Made by a program: the position numbers and the translations under genes. Shown here piece after piece: positions 28,423 through 38,380 of a DNA stretch of 61,318 bases. The stretch's first letter is position 1, and each line of letters opens with the position of its first letter. Below the pieces are notes generated by a model. It saw only the letters and a list, made by a program, of their open reading frames with translations, was not told where the DNA came from and did not search any database. The stretch lies in assembly GCA_016783945.1 (NCBI GenBank), contig JADHVP010000003.1, forward strand, positions 1 to 61,318. The letters run 5' to 3'. Source of the stretch: Ignavibacteria bacterium. GTDB taxonomy: Bacteria > Bacteroidota > Ignavibacteria > Tepidaquicellales > Tepidaquicellaceae.

Positions 28423-29196
28423 ATGAAACAATCTGTTTTCATAACTGTATTAATATTGGTAGCATTAGTAGTGTCCGCTTTGATTTTTTATCTAGTTTTT
28501 GGAAATGCAGCAAACTTTAAATCACCCGAAAAGCTTACTCCAGCGAACATAATGGGTGCTATTTATTTAGGTGGACCGGTTGTCGTAGTCCTTATGACTC
28601 TCAGTATTATGGTAATAACTTTCACAATTGAGAGACAACTTTCTTTAACTAAAGCAAAAGGAAAAGGCGCTATTGAACCGTTCTTGAAAAAAGTTCAATT
28701 ATCCTTACAAGACGGAAATATTGAAGACGCAATTGCCCTTTGTGATAAACAACGTGGATCAATTGCTAATATCATCAAACAAGGGCTCGAAAGGTATCAA
28801 GTTCTTGTCCCGGATAATTCAATTGGTGCGGATAAAAGATTAGAAGAAGTATCCAGGGCAATAGAGGAAGCTATGATGCTCGAAGTTCCATTGTTAGAAA
28901 AAAACTTGGTTGCCCTATCAACAATCGCTGCTGTTTCTGTGCTTGTTGGATTGTTTGGAACCGTAATTGGGATGATCAGAGCATTCCAGGCATTAGCTAC
29001 TGCCGGTACTCCGAACGCTGCTGAGCTTTCAGCTGGTATTTCCGAAGCTCTAATTAATACCGCTGGCGGTCTTTTTGGTGCAATCGTGGGAACAATTTCA
29101 TATAACTTTTACGTAACAAAAGTAGGTAACATTACTTACATGATTGATGAAGCTTCGTATAATATGCTTCAGATATTGGCGATTAAATCAAAGTAA
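28423..29196 (+). CDS. MotA/TolQ/ExbB family proton channel subunit
   Basis: The protein has an N-terminal membrane segment (5-27), a second at about 45-68, and two further helices in the conserved C-terminal channel region (LVALSTIAAVSVLVGLFGTVIGMIRAFQ and INTAGGLFGAIVGTISYNFY). It forms the pentameric proton channel that powers TonB-type or Tol-type machines, or T9SS/gliding-like motors. GGAGG precedes the start at longish spacing. It is the first of three genes with two ExbD-like partners. Confidence 0.9.
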   Translation: MKQSVFITVLILVALVVSALIFYLVFGNAANFKSPEKLTPANIMGAIYLGGPVVVVLMTLSIMVITFTIERQLSLTKAKGKGAIEPFLKKVQLSLQDGNIEDAIALCDKQRGSIANIIKQGLERYQVLVPDNSIGADKRLEEVSRAIEEAMMLEVPLLEKNLVALSTIAAVSVLVGLFGTVIGMIRAFQALATAGTPNAAELSAGISEALINTAGGLFGAIVGTISYNFYVTKVGNITYMIDEASYNMLQILAIKSK

Positions 29197-29249
29197 TTTT
29201 TTCTTTTAATTAATTGTAATTAGTAAAAGAACGTTAAAAATATTGTTAT

Positions 29250-29849
29250 ATGAAAAAACCAAGATCAATAAAAAAACCCGGAATAAGAATAGATATGACG
29301 CCGTTAGTAGATGTCATCATGCTTTTACTTACGTTCTTTATGCTTACAGCAACTTTCAAATCTGTTGAATCCGAAGCAGTCGAAGTATCGTTGCCAAAGT
29401 CATTCAATACAGATTCTACAAAACTTCCGGAAAAAGATGTTATGACTATTACTCTAACACCTGCCGGGGATATTTTCGTAGACGTGGATAATTATCTTGT
29501 CAGACAGGAAGTTTTTGGTGACAGGTTTGCTATTGGGTTGTATCATCCGGATTCAACGACTAAGAGTGAAATTGAAGAGACAGGTAAAATTGGTAATAAG
29601 GATTTCAAGAGAAAAGTTGTTCTACTCAATAAAGCACAATTTGAAAAAACTCTCACTGATCTAAGACTAACGCTTAAAAATATGACTGATAACCAATCTG
29701 ATTTCAGAATCGTACTGAAAGGCGATAAAGATACTAATTTCGGAATTGTTGAGGATCTTATGGCTTCGTTAAAAGAAACAAGAAATACAAGATTCTCTCT
29801 TGTAACTACGTTTAAATTTGAAAAAGAAGGTGAAGACTCAGAAGAATAA
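29250..29849 (+). CDS. ExbD/TolR-family protein (first copy)
   Basis: A short cytoplasmic tail is followed by a single membrane helix carrying the conserved proton-carrying aspartate in DMTPLVDVIMLLLTFFMLT, then a periplasmic domain of about 150 residues. It works with the TolQ/ExbB-like channel just upstream (53-base gap). At 199 residues it is longer than the second copy because of an insert around residues 90-125. Confidence 0.9.
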   Translation: MKKPRSIKKPGIRIDMTPLVDVIMLLLTFFMLTATFKSVESEAVEVSLPKSFNTDSTKLPEKDVMTITLTPAGDIFVDVDNYLVRQEVFGDRFAIGLYHPDSTTKSEIEETGKIGNKDFKRKVVLLNKAQFEKTLTDLRLTLKNMTDNQSDFRIVLKGDKDTNFGIVEDLMASLKETRNTRFSLVTTFKFEKEGEDSEE

Positions 29850-29899
29850 AATTAAATTAACACAAATTTTAAATTTCTAAAACAGAGGAGATATAAATT

Positions 29900-30427
29900 A
29901 TGGCAGGCGGCGGTGGCGCGGAAGCTCAGGCAACCTCAGCAGATCGACATAAAAAGAAACGCGGAAAAGGATTAAAAATCGGAGTTCATATCGATATGAC
30001 GCCGATGGTGGATGTTATTATGCTTCTGTTAACCTTTTTTATGCTCACAACAACTTTAGCAACACCACAGGTAATGCAGATTAACCTTCCTAAAGGTGAC
30101 GAGAAGGATAAAGTAAAAGTTGATATGGGTAATGTTCTTTTTATACGTGTTTCAGATCAAGGAAATATTTATTTTTCTCTTGGTAAATCTGATGGTACCG
30201 AACAAGCTCCAGAATTTGTTGAGTTTACGGATATGAAGAACAGACTTGAAGCTCTGTATGCAGCAAATGAAAATTTATTACTTTTGCTTAAATTTTCCAG
30301 GGGTATGAAATATAATTTAATGGTTGATATCCTTGATGAAATTAACAGGGCGGCTATAGAGAAAAGATATACATTCTTACCAATGGAAGAAACTGATAGA
30401 GAAATAGTCAGGTTAGCTGGTGGCTAA
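29900..30427 (+). CDS. ExbD/TolR-family protein (second copy)
   Basis: This copy has a 33-residue basic cytoplasmic tail, then the same helix (DMTPMVDVIMLLLTFFMLT) with the conserved aspartate, and a 120-residue periplasmic domain. GAGGAG supports the ATG start. It closes the three-gene TolQ-ExbD-ExbD operon and is followed by a terminator. Two different ExbD subunits with one channel protein are common in Bacteroidota and suggest a heterodimeric rotor. No TonB gene lies nearby. Confidence 0.9.
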   Translation: MAGGGGAEAQATSADRHKKKRGKGLKIGVHIDMTPMVDVIMLLLTFFMLTTTLATPQVMQINLPKGDEKDKVKVDMGNVLFIRVSDQGNIYFSLGKSDGTEQAPEFVEFTDMKNRLEALYAANENLLLLLKFSRGMKYNLMVDILDEINRAAIEKRYTFLPMEETDREIVRLAGG

Positions 30428-30449
30428 ACTCTAATAATATATTTTATAT

Positions 30450-30488
30450 AAGCGGTTTGTATTTATTATAGATCGCTTTTTTTTATAT
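30450..30488 (+). terminator. Terminator of the TolQ-ExbD-ExbD operon
   Basis: AAGCGGT and GATCGCTT pair (with one G-T pair) around a loop of about 13 bases and are followed by a run of eight T. It lies 23 bases after the last stop codon. Confidence 0.75.
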
Positions 30489-30530
30489 GTCCGTTTCTGT
30501 TATAATATGATTTTTATATTTTAATTTTAT

Positions 30531-31373
30531 TTGAATTTTGGCAATTTAAATCGTTGTATTAAATTAAACTCATTTTTGAACATTATCAGGATAAAATATT
30601 TTTTATTAATATTTCTTTTTATTTTTCCTTTACTGCTAAATGCACAGACTGGTAAGTCCAGGTCATTAACTCAAGACCCAACCCAACTCAAGAAATATGT
30701 GGTTGATGAAACCAATACACTAAGCACTTCTGAGATAAACTCTATAATGAAAAAGTTAGTGGATTTTGATAAAGAAACTACTAATCAATTTGTAGTTTAT
30801 ATGATCTCTTCGCTTGAGGGTGAACCTATCGAGGATGTATCTGTCAGGATTGCAGAAGAAAATAAGATAGGGAAAAAAGACAGGGATAATGGAATATTAC
30901 TACTCATTGCTAAAAACGACAGGAAATTAAGAATTGAAGTTGGGTATGGTTTGGAAGGTGCATTACCGGATGCATTAGCGAATCAGATAATCAGGAATGA
31001 AATAACTCCGAGTTTTAAAGCTGGTAATTATGCAGAGGGGATAAATAAAGGAGTCGATGCGATAATTTTGGCAACGAAAGGTGAGTATAAATCAGATGAC
31101 GAATCTCCCGGTGGGTTTTCGCCGGGTTGTTGTTTTGGACTTCCGATATTTGTTGTCGTGATTTTTGGTTTTATCTTTATGGGAATATTCTTTTCGATAT
31201 TGCAGCGTATATTTGGATTTGGAAGAGGTATGTATTCAAAATCGGGGCGTTCCGGCAGTGGCTGGTCTAACTGGGGAAGCGGCAGCGGTAGTTCTAGCGG
31301 TGGAAGCTCCTTCGGTGGATTTTCCGGCGGCGGTGGTTCTTTCGGCGGCGGCGGTGCTAGCGGCAGCTGGTAA
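30531..31373 (+). CDS. TPM-domain (YgcG-like) membrane protein with glycine-rich tail
   Basis: After a signal peptide (ending LLLNAQ) comes a TPM domain (about 48-190: YVVDETNTLSTSEI, NGILLLIAKNDRKLRIEVGYGLEG), one membrane helix at about 205-230, and a 45-residue Gly/Ser tail ending GGGGASGSW. TPM proteins are linked to membrane protein quality control and some have phosphatase activity; the exact role here is unknown. There is no ATG at the 5' end: the track start is TTG (30531) and a second TTG at 30576 sits closer to the signal peptide, so the start is uncertain. It is followed 27 bases later by a second TPM gene. Confidence 0.85.
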   Translation: MNFGNLNRCIKLNSFLNIIRIKYFLLIFLFIFPLLLNAQTGKSRSLTQDPTQLKKYVVDETNTLSTSEINSIMKKLVDFDKETTNQFVVYMISSLEGEPIEDVSVRIAEENKIGKKDRDNGILLLIAKNDRKLRIEVGYGLEGALPDALANQIIRNEITPSFKAGNYAEGINKGVDAIILATKGEYKSDDESPGGFSPGCCFGLPIFVVVIFGFIFMGIFFSILQRIFGFGRGMYSKSGRSGSGWSNWGSGSGSSSGGSSFGGFSGGGGSFGGGGASGSW

Positions 31374-31400
31374 AATAATTTAATTTATAAAAAAAGTTTT

Positions 31401-31859
31401 ATGCCAATAAACTATATTAAAAAATTCTTATCCAAAGACGACCTGGAAGATATTCAAAATGAAATATCTAAAGTTGAAAATAAAACGTCAGGGGAGATTC
31501 GTCTTTGTATTAAATTGAAGAGAGGTTTTCACGAGAGAAAATACTCAACACGAGAAATAGCTCTACATGAATTCTATAAATTAGGCATGGATAATACAAG
31601 GGATAAAACGGGAGTGCTGATTTTTGTTTTATTCAAAGAGAAAAAATTTGAAATAGTTGCTGATGAAGGTATTAACAAAAAAATATCCAAAGACACATGG
31701 ACGAAATTATCTTCTGAATTATCCGGTGCTTTTTCAAACAGGCACTATAAAAATGGTTTAATAGATTGCATAACAAATATAGGTGACATTCTTGTGAAAG
31801 AGTTTCCTGTAAAAGAAGATGATATAAACGAGCTTCCCGATGAGATTGTGATTGAATAG
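31401..31859 (+). CDS. Soluble TPM-domain protein
   Basis: This 152-residue protein is a TPM domain without signal peptide or membrane helix (SGEIRLCIKL, DKTGVLIFVLFKEKKFEIVADEGI, LSSELSGAFSNRHYKNGLIDCI). It probably acts in the cytoplasm alongside the membrane-bound TPM protein encoded just upstream; such pairs are frequent. Function beyond that is not established. Confidence 0.85.
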   Translation: MPINYIKKFLSKDDLEDIQNEISKVENKTSGEIRLCIKLKRGFHERKYSTREIALHEFYKLGMDNTRDKTGVLIFVLFKEKKFEIVADEGINKKISKDTWTKLSSELSGAFSNRHYKNGLIDCITNIGDILVKEFPVKEDDINELPDEIVIE

Positions 31860-31953
31860 TCTTTACATTTTTTTCCACTTTAATTCCCCATATCGTTTCC
31901 TAAATTATACTTATTTTATTATCGTAATCTTGTATTAAGTATATTTTTCTTCT

Positions 31954-34506
31954 TTGTTAAAGTATTTATTCATAATATTAATTTCCTTTTGCAGTTCGTA
32001 TACTTTTTCGCAGGTAAATGAATCGGATACATTGAACATTACAGATTCGCTGGAATATGTTATAGATACTACAAGACAGGTAAAATCAGACATAGATGAT
32101 GTTATAAACTATTCAGCGAATGATTCTGTTGTCTTCGATTTAAAAGAAAATAAAATGTTTCTGTTCGACCAATCTGAGTTGATTTACAAAGACCTTAAGC
32201 TGAACGCAGGGATAATTGTAGTTGACAGGGAAACAGAATTTCTTGAAGCATTCGGAATTCCCGATTCTGCAGAAAGCGGGAAATTTGTTCAGGTACCTTT
32301 GATGTATCAGGGAGATGAAAAATATGAGGGTGCAAAACTCACTTACAACTTTAAGACACAGCAGGGCAGTGTCTCGATGGGTTTTTCAGAAGCGGATGTG
32401 GGTTATTATTTCGGTGAAAAGATAAAGAAGGTTACCCCCGAAGTTTACTTTATAAAGAATGGATTGTATACGACATCGACCGATAGAGAAGACCCCGAGT
32501 ATTATTTCTTTTCCCCTAAAATGAAAATCATACCAAAAGATAAAGTTATTGCTCAATCGGTTTTCCTTTTCATAGAAGGAGTGCCGGTTTTCTGGATACC
32601 ATTAGCTGTCTTTCCTAATAAAAGCGGCAGGTCCACCGGTATCATTACACCAACATACGGGGATGATGCCACATACGGAATGTACTTTTCTAATTTTGGA
32701 TATTTCTGGGCAATAAATGATTATGTGGATTTAGCCTTAACGGGAAGCTGGTTTACGAAAGGGAGAGTAGATATTTCTTCTCAATTCCGATATGTGTTAA
32801 AGTATAATTATAGTGGGAGTTTTCAGGGAGGTTACTCGAGGATTAGGTTAGGAGAAGAAGGCGATGCTGATAGACAGGTATCGGATGAATGGGCAATTAA
32901 TTTAAGGCATAATCAGCAAATAAATCCAACAACTACTATAGAAGGAGATCTGTCTTTTGTTAGCGGTAAAAGTTATTATAATAATTCTACAAACCAATTA
33001 TCGGAATTACTTCGTCAGAATGTGATCTCAAATGTGACTTTAAACAAATTCTGGGAAGCGACTCCATATTCACTGAACGTAAATTATTACAGAGACCAGA
33101 ATTTAGAGAATGGTGATATTATAGAAAGAATTCCCTCGGTAAGTTTCACCAGCTCGGAATCCTTTCCCTTCAGGTCTATTTATTCTTCAGCGGATGATCA
33201 AAAATTGTATGAGAACCTTTCTTATTCATATTCCGGAAATTTCAGGTACAACAGAACACGCAGGACTGTCACCGGGTATACAGGACTGGACAGTACTTAT
33301 AAAGACAGGAGACTTGGAGCAAGGCACAATGCAAGAATTAATTTTTCACCCAAGTTTGATTTCTTTAATATAATTCCATTCTTTGATTATACTGAACTAT
33401 GGTATGGTAAGTCTGTTAAAAAAACTTATAATCCTCTCGATAGTACTGTAAGTACAGAAGATGTTGATGGTTTTAAAGCAGTAAGGTATTTTAATACAGG
33501 TGTTTCATTCAATACAAAATTTATCGGTATATTCACACCAAAAATTTTTAATGTAACTGGTATTAGGCATACTATAACCCCGACTATTACTTATAACTAT
33601 CACCCGGATTTTTCGGACGAAAAATATGGTTATTACGGAACCTACAATGATGCGAGTGGAAATTCGATTAAATATTCTTTTTTTGAAAAAGAAGTTTTCG
33701 CAGGTGCACCTTCCGGGGAAGTACAATCCCTTAGCTTTGCACTGGATAATATTTTTGAGATGAAAACGAGGATGAACGATACAACTGAGAATAGATTCCA
33801 GCTTTTTAATATTAAGGCAGATGTTAATTATAATTTTGCTGCTGATTCTTTAAAGTTATCTGAATTAAATACTAACTTCAGGACTCAGATTGGTAGTATT
33901 CTGAATATCGGCGGTAGTGCAAGGTTTAATTTTTATAAGTATGATGAAAACAAAAACACAAGGGTGAACAAATACCTCTGGAATGAAGAGAGAAAGTTAG
34001 CCGACCTGACAAGTTTTAATATTAATTTATCTACTTCGTATGATTTCGGATTAACCAGCGGAGAAGGATTAACAGGCAAGATAGATGAGACAGAGGATAC
34101 TCTGAAAGTCATTGAGAAAAAGGAAGAAAGAAGAAAGAACAACGAAGTTAAGTTTAATATTCCTATATCCGGCAGTTTAAATTATAATTATTCGGAGACA
34201 AGGACGAACCCAGCGGTAATCGTTAAGTCATCGAACTTAATGGGAAATATTACTTTCAGCCCGACAGAGAAATGGAAGTTTACATTCTCTGCAAGTTATG
34301 ACCTTGTTAACAAAGAGATAACAGCTCCGTACGTTACAGTATATCGTGATTTAAATTCGTGGGAAATGAATTTCAACTGGTATCCAACCGGAACGTACAG
34401 AGGCTTCAGGCTCGAGATAAGGATTAAAGCTCCGGACTTGCATGATATTAAAGTTACAAAGGAGAAAAATGCGAGGGGAGTATTTGGAAACTTCGGAGGG
34501 TTTTAA
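31954..34506 (+). CDS. lptD: LptD-like outer-membrane assembly protein
   Basis: LptD is the outer-membrane barrel that inserts lipopolysaccharide. The signal peptide (to YTFSQ) is followed by an OstA-like N-terminal region (NDSVVFDLKENKMFLFDQSELIYKD is part of it), then the family hallmark VPVFWIPLAVFPNKSGRSTG and a long region of alternating strands that should form the barrel, ending in an aromatic strand near NFGGF. The length of 850 is typical for Bacteroidota-type LptD. The start is TTG (31954): there is an in-frame stop just upstream and no ATG. It lies 53 bases before dapF. Confidence 0.83.
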   Translation: MLKYLFIILISFCSSYTFSQVNESDTLNITDSLEYVIDTTRQVKSDIDDVINYSANDSVVFDLKENKMFLFDQSELIYKDLKLNAGIIVVDRETEFLEAFGIPDSAESGKFVQVPLMYQGDEKYEGAKLTYNFKTQQGSVSMGFSEADVGYYFGEKIKKVTPEVYFIKNGLYTTSTDREDPEYYFFSPKMKIIPKDKVIAQSVFLFIEGVPVFWIPLAVFPNKSGRSTGIITPTYGDDATYGMYFSNFGYFWAINDYVDLALTGSWFTKGRVDISSQFRYVLKYNYSGSFQGGYSRIRLGEEGDADRQVSDEWAINLRHNQQINPTTTIEGDLSFVSGKSYYNNSTNQLSELLRQNVISNVTLNKFWEATPYSLNVNYYRDQNLENGDIIERIPSVSFTSSESFPFRSIYSSADDQKLYENLSYSYSGNFRYNRTRRTVTGYTGLDSTYKDRRLGARHNARINFSPKFDFFNIIPFFDYTELWYGKSVKKTYNPLDSTVSTEDVDGFKAVRYFNTGVSFNTKFIGIFTPKIFNVTGIRHTITPTITYNYHPDFSDEKYGYYGTYNDASGNSIKYSFFEKEVFAGAPSGEVQSLSFALDNIFEMKTRMNDTTENRFQLFNIKADVNYNFAADSLKLSELNTNFRTQIGSILNIGGSARFNFYKYDENKNTRVNKYLWNEERKLADLTSFNINLSTSYDFGLTSGEGLTGKIDETEDTLKVIEKKEERRKNNEVKFNIPISGSLNYNYSETRTNPAVIVKSSNLMGNITFSPTEKWKFTFSASYDLVNKEITAPYVTVYRDLNSWEMNFNWYPTGTYRGFRLEIRIKAPDLHDIKVTKEKNARGVFGNFGGF

Positions 34507-34520
34507 AAACATGACTTTTA

Positions 34521-34547
34521 CCGCGAAGTCGCAAAGACACAAAGATT
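34521..34547. repeat. Dispersed CGCAAAG-type intergenic repeat
   Basis: The short gap between lptD and dapF contains GCGAAGTCGCAAAGACACAA, a member of the same repeat family as 3071-3121 and 35458-35490. No function is evident. Confidence 0.45.
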
Positions 34548-34559
34548 AAAAAATAATTT

Positions 34560-35387
34560 ATGGAAGTCATTCAAAAATATTCGGGAGCGGGAAACAAGTT
34601 CATTATACTGAACAATCTCGATGAGAGTTATACAGACAGAAGGAGTAAAGTTTTAGAATTAATGAATGAAGACGGAAACGATGAGATGGATGGTGTTATT
34701 TTTATAGAGAAATCTTCTATCGGAGATTTTCACATGAATTATTTTAACAGGGATGGTTCGGGAAATGCTTTATGCGCGAATGGATTAAGGTGTACAGCGA
34801 GGTACATTAGCGATAACAACTTATCTGACAGTGATAATTTAATCATTGAAGCAGTATCGAATAAATATGAATGTAAAATTCTTGATAATGGACAAATATC
34901 AGTTGCGTTTCCTCCGCCGTTAAGGATAAAAACCAAGTTTAAATTAAAAGTACACTTTGTCGAGTGGTGGCAATTATTAACTGCATCTTACGTAGATGTA
35001 GGTTCTCCTCATATAGTTGTGTTCATAGATGATATAGAAAAGCCGGTAGTAAAAAATCTGAGCGACGTGAAAATCATGGAGTGGGGACAGAATATAAGAA
35101 TGCACAAAGACCTGATGCCCGAAGGTGCTAACGTGAATTTTGTGTATGTTGTATCGAAGGAAAAAGGGGAAATTGAAATACGAAGTTATGAGAGAGGTGT
35201 CGAAAGAGAAACACTTGCATGCGGAACGGGAGCAATGTCGTCTGCGATTATATCTGTTGCATTAAGAGGTTTGAAGTCCCCGATAAAAGTGTTGACAAAA
35301 TTCGGGAGTTATCTTACTGTCGATTTTAATATTGTCGATAATAAAGTGCAAAACCTGTCATTGGCGGGAGGTGCTGAGAGGATTTGA
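34560..35387 (+). CDS. dapF: Diaminopimelate epimerase
   Basis: The enzyme converts LL- to meso-diaminopimelate for lysine and peptidoglycan synthesis. The two catalytic cysteines are C72 (NALCANGLRC) and C221 (LACGTGAMSSA), each in its conserved setting, together with FNRDGSG and the start motif KYSGAGNKF. The length of 275 is normal. It ends just before a repeat-rich gap. Confidence 0.95.
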   Translation: MEVIQKYSGAGNKFIILNNLDESYTDRRSKVLELMNEDGNDEMDGVIFIEKSSIGDFHMNYFNRDGSGNALCANGLRCTARYISDNNLSDSDNLIIEAVSNKYECKILDNGQISVAFPPPLRIKTKFKLKVHFVEWWQLLTASYVDVGSPHIVVFIDDIEKPVVKNLSDVKIMEWGQNIRMHKDLMPEGANVNFVYVVSKEKGEIEIRSYERGVERETLACGTGAMSSAIISVALRGLKSPIKVLTKFGSYLTVDFNIVDNKVQNLSLAGGAERI

Positions 35388-35410
35388 GGTTTTCTCGAAT
35401 CACGCTGTGA

Positions 35411-35533
35411 CGTAAAGAATAATGAACACCGATTAACGAATGATGATTTTAGAAGTGTTTCACGCAAAAACGCAAAGGCGCAAAGACGCGAAGAATTAAG
35501 AACACAGATTAACGATTTTTGATTTAAGAAGTG
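35411..35533. repeat. Composite intergenic repeat (two 43-base copies around a CGCAAAG cluster)
   Basis: Two diverged direct copies of about 43 bases (35415-35457 and 35491-35533; both contain GATTAACGA and end AGAAGTG) flank CACGCAAAAACGCAAAGGCG and further CGCAAAG words. This belongs to the dispersed repeat family seen near 3.1 and 34.5 kb. It marks the junction between housekeeping genes and the type I restriction locus. Confidence 0.6.
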
Positions 35534-35545
35534 AGACACACAAAG

Positions 35546-35589
35546 AAAAGGCTCCGGGAGTCGTAATGAACTTTTGGAGTCTTTTTTGA
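35546..35589 (+). terminator. Terminator upstream of the restriction operon
   Basis: AAAAGGCTCC and GGAGTCTTTT form a 10-bp stem (one G-T pair) across a 20-base loop, followed by TTTT. It insulates dapF from the hsd operon. Confidence 0.65.
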
Positions 35590-35688
35590 TTTGGGAATGG
35601 TTATTTTTTAAAACTGTCAAAAGGAACTCTTACTACGGTACAGAAAAATGTTAAATGGTTTAAATAATAAATAGTATAATTCTATTGT

Positions 35689-37251
35689 ATGCCCACTAAT
35701 AACTCTAATCTCGAAAAACGTCTCTGGGAAGCTGCCGATCAGCTTCGTGCTAATTCAGGACTTAAATCTTCCGAATACTCAACTCCTGTCCTTGGATTGA
35801 TATTTCTTAAGTATGCCGATTTCAAATTTTCTAAAGTAAAAGAACAGTTTAAAGAAAAATCCAAAAGCGGAAGAGTTAAAATTGGTAAACTGAATTACCA
35901 GGCAAAGGGTGTTCTTTACATTCCTGAAAAAGCAAGCTACGTATATCTCCTTAGTCTTTCTGAAGGAAGAAAAATTGGGAATGCCATTAATAATGCTATG
36001 AAATTGATTGAAAAGGAGAACTCAAGTCTTGCGGGAGTGTTACCCAAAAGTTACACTAAGTTTGAGAATGATGTACTAATTGCTATAATAAGAAACTTTG
36101 CTGGAATTCCGATGGATGTCGAAGGTGATGTGTTCGGAAAGATATATGAATATTTCCTCGGCAAGTTTGCAATGGCAGAAGGACAGAAAGGCGGTGAGTT
36201 CTTTACTCCAACTTCTATTGTAAAACTTATTGTTGAAATACTTGAACCGTTTAAGGGTAGAATTTTAGACCCTGCCTGCGGAAGCGGTGGTATGTTTGTG
36301 CAAAGTGCAAAGTTTGTAGAAGAGCATAAGAAGAATCCAAGCAGTGCAATAGCCCTTTATGGTGAGGAGAAAACAGCCGAGACTATCCGTCTATGCAAAA
36401 TGAACCTTGCAGTGCACGGACTTGAAGGTGATGTAAAGCAAGGCAACACTTATTATGAAGACGTTCACAAGTCCCTTGGCAAGTTTGATTTTGTTCTTGC
36501 TAATCCTCCTTTTAATGTAAACGGAATTGATAAAGATAAAATTAAAACCGATAAAAGATTCTGTTTCGGTTTCCCGCGTGCAGATAACGGAAACTATTTG
36601 TGGATACAGATTTTCTGGTCTGCTTTGAATGAAAACGGAAGAGCAGGATTTGTAATGGCTAACTCTGCAAGCGATGCAAGACAAAGCGAATACGATTTAC
36701 GCAAAGCTTTAGTTGATGATTACGGAGTTGATATAATGATATCTGTTTCCTCTAATTTTTTTTACACTGTTACTCTTCCCTGCACATTATGGTTTTTGGA
36801 TAAAGGAAAGAAGAAAACTAAAAGAAAAGACAAAGTATTATTTATTGATGCACGGAACATTTACACACAGGTGGATAGAGCACATAGAGAATACTCACCA
36901 GAGCAGTTACAATTTATTGCAAACATTGCACGACTTTACAGGGATGAGCAAATAGATATTTCTTCTCTTGGTGAAATGAAAGATGACTGGAAGAAAAACT
37001 TCCCTAAGAATAAATTCAGGGATGTTCCCGGTTTGTGTAAAGTCGCAACACTCGAAGATATAAAAGAACAAAACTACTCACTTAATCCGGGAAGATATGT
37101 GGGTATAACAGAAAAAGCAGAAGATGATTTTGATTTTTATGAAAAGCTGGAAGAATTAAATGAAGAGCTGGAAGTATTGAATTCAGAGGCGAGAGAGTTG
37201 GAAGAAAATATAGCGGAAAATGTTTCGTCTATTATTAATCATCAACTATAA
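35689..37251 (+). CDS. hsdM: Type I restriction-modification system, modification subunit
   Basis: HsdM methylates adenine at the site chosen by HsdS. An N-terminal helical domain ([18 protein letters not shown]...[19 protein letters not shown]) is followed by the methyltransferase domain with [17 protein letters not shown], the SAM motif [11 protein letters not shown] (194-203) and the catalytic NPPF (272-275). A C-terminal coiled region ends the protein. The length of 520 is normal. The stop codon overlaps the hsdS start (TAATG). Confidence 0.96.
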   Translation: MPTNNSNLEKRLWEAADQLRANSGLKSSEYSTPVLGLIFLKYADFKFSKVKEQFKEKSKSGRVKIGKLNYQAKGVLYIPEKASYVYLLSLSEGRKIGNAINNAMKLIEKENSSLAGVLPKSYTKFENDVLIAIIRNFAGIPMDVEGDVFGKIYEYFLGKFAMAEGQKGGEFFTPTSIVKLIVEILEPFKGRILDPACGSGGMFVQSAKFVEEHKKNPSSAIALYGEEKTAETIRLCKMNLAVHGLEGDVKQGNTYYEDVHKSLGKFDFVLANPPFNVNGIDKDKIKTDKRFCFGFPRADNGNYLWIQIFWSALNENGRAGFVMANSASDARQSEYDLRKALVDDYGVDIMISVSSNFFYTVTLPCTLWFLDKGKKKTKRKDKVLFIDARNIYTQVDRAHREYSPEQLQFIANIARLYRDEQIDISSLGEMKDDWKKNFPKNKFRDVPGLCKVATLEDIKEQNYSLNPGRYVGITEKAEDDFDFYEKLEELNEELEVLNSEARELEENIAENVSSIINHQL

Positions 37252-38363
37252 TGAATGAGATAATTTTCAAAAATTTTATAAAGCTTCAAAGAGGATTTGA
37301 TCTTCCCAAAGTACAAATGATAAAGGGAGAATATCCTGTCATTGGTTCTACAACTATCATTGGCTATCATAATGAATATAAAGTTGATTCTCCTGGTGTG
37401 ATCACTGGGCGATCAGGTTCTCTTGGGTTTGTTCAATTTGTAAAGAAAAAATACTGGCCACATAATACCTCGTTATGGGTGAAAGATTTCAAAGGCAACG
37501 ATCCAAAGTATGTATATTATTTTCTCAAAGTATTTGGACTTGAGCGATTCAATTCAGGGGCAGGTGTTCCAACACTTAATAGGAATGATCTAGATAATTA
37601 TGAAATCAATATTCACGAAATCAAGACTCAACAAAAAATCGCCTCAATACTATCTGCTTATGATGATTTAATAGAGAACAACACACACCGTATAAAAATA
37701 CTTGAAGAGATGGCACAAACAATTTACAAAGAGTGGTTTGTAAACTTCCGCTTCCCTGATCACGAAAAAGTAAAGTCTGTTGTTAGCCCTCTTGGTAAAA
37801 TTCCGGAGGGGTGGGAGGTTAAAAATTTAGTTACCGAAGCAAATGTTGATTATGGTTATCCTTTTAATTCAAGTAAATTCTGCAAAGATCCTTCAGGTAA
37901 GCCAGTAATAAGAATTAGGGATATTAAAAATAATAAAACGCAAACGTTTACTTTTGAGGAAGTTGATGAAAAATATAAAGTAAGAAACGGTGACATCATT
38001 ATCGGCATGGATGGAGATTTCTTTATGGGTAAATGGGCGGGTGGCGAAGCTTGGTTAAATCAACGGAATGCCAGAATGAGACCTAAAGGTAAAGTTTCAA
38101 AATATTATTTATATCATTGCTTAGTAGAGCCCATAAATTTCTATGATTCCACAATAGTTGGTACTACTGTTGCACATTTAAGTAAAAGGGATTTTGATTC
38201 GATCAAGATATTAGTTCCTCATTCTAAAATTTTGGAAAAGATTTCTAAGATATTAGATCCTATTTATGAAGAGGAAATAGTTTTATTATCAAAAAATGAA
38301 TATCTCCGCAAAACACGCGATTTACTTTTACCCAAATTGATGAGCGGGGAGGTGGAGGTGTAG
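37251..38363 (+). CDS. hsdS: Type I restriction-modification system, specificity subunit
   Basis: HsdS recognises the bipartite DNA target and bridges HsdM and HsdR. The first target-recognition domain covers about residues 1-120. A conserved helix follows (TQQKIASILSAYDDLIENNTHRI...). The second target-recognition domain covers about 185-330, and a closing helix ends LRKTRDLLLPKLMSGEVEV. All parts are present, so it should be functional; 370 residues is at the short end. A diverged copy of its last 20 codons lies 430 bases downstream (see 38792-38859). Confidence 0.93.
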   Translation: MNEIIFKNFIKLQRGFDLPKVQMIKGEYPVIGSTTIIGYHNEYKVDSPGVITGRSGSLGFVQFVKKKYWPHNTSLWVKDFKGNDPKYVYYFLKVFGLERFNSGAGVPTLNRNDLDNYEINIHEIKTQQKIASILSAYDDLIENNTHRIKILEEMAQTIYKEWFVNFRFPDHEKVKSVVSPLGKIPEGWEVKNLVTEANVDYGYPFNSSKFCKDPSGKPVIRIRDIKNNKTQTFTFEEVDEKYKVRNGDIIIGMDGDFFMGKWAGGEAWLNQRNARMRPKGKVSKYYLYHCLVEPINFYDSTIVGTTVAHLSKRDFDSIKILVPHSKILEKISKILDPIYEEEIVLLSKNEYLRKTRDLLLPKLMSGEVEV

Positions 38364-38380
38364 AGAAAGGAGTTAATTAT

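Noticed and set aside
35309-35620. 103-residue minus-strand ORF over the dapF end and repeat region
   Set aside because: Its sequence is the translation of the dispersed CGCAAAG repeats and of antisense dapF; no domain or start signal.
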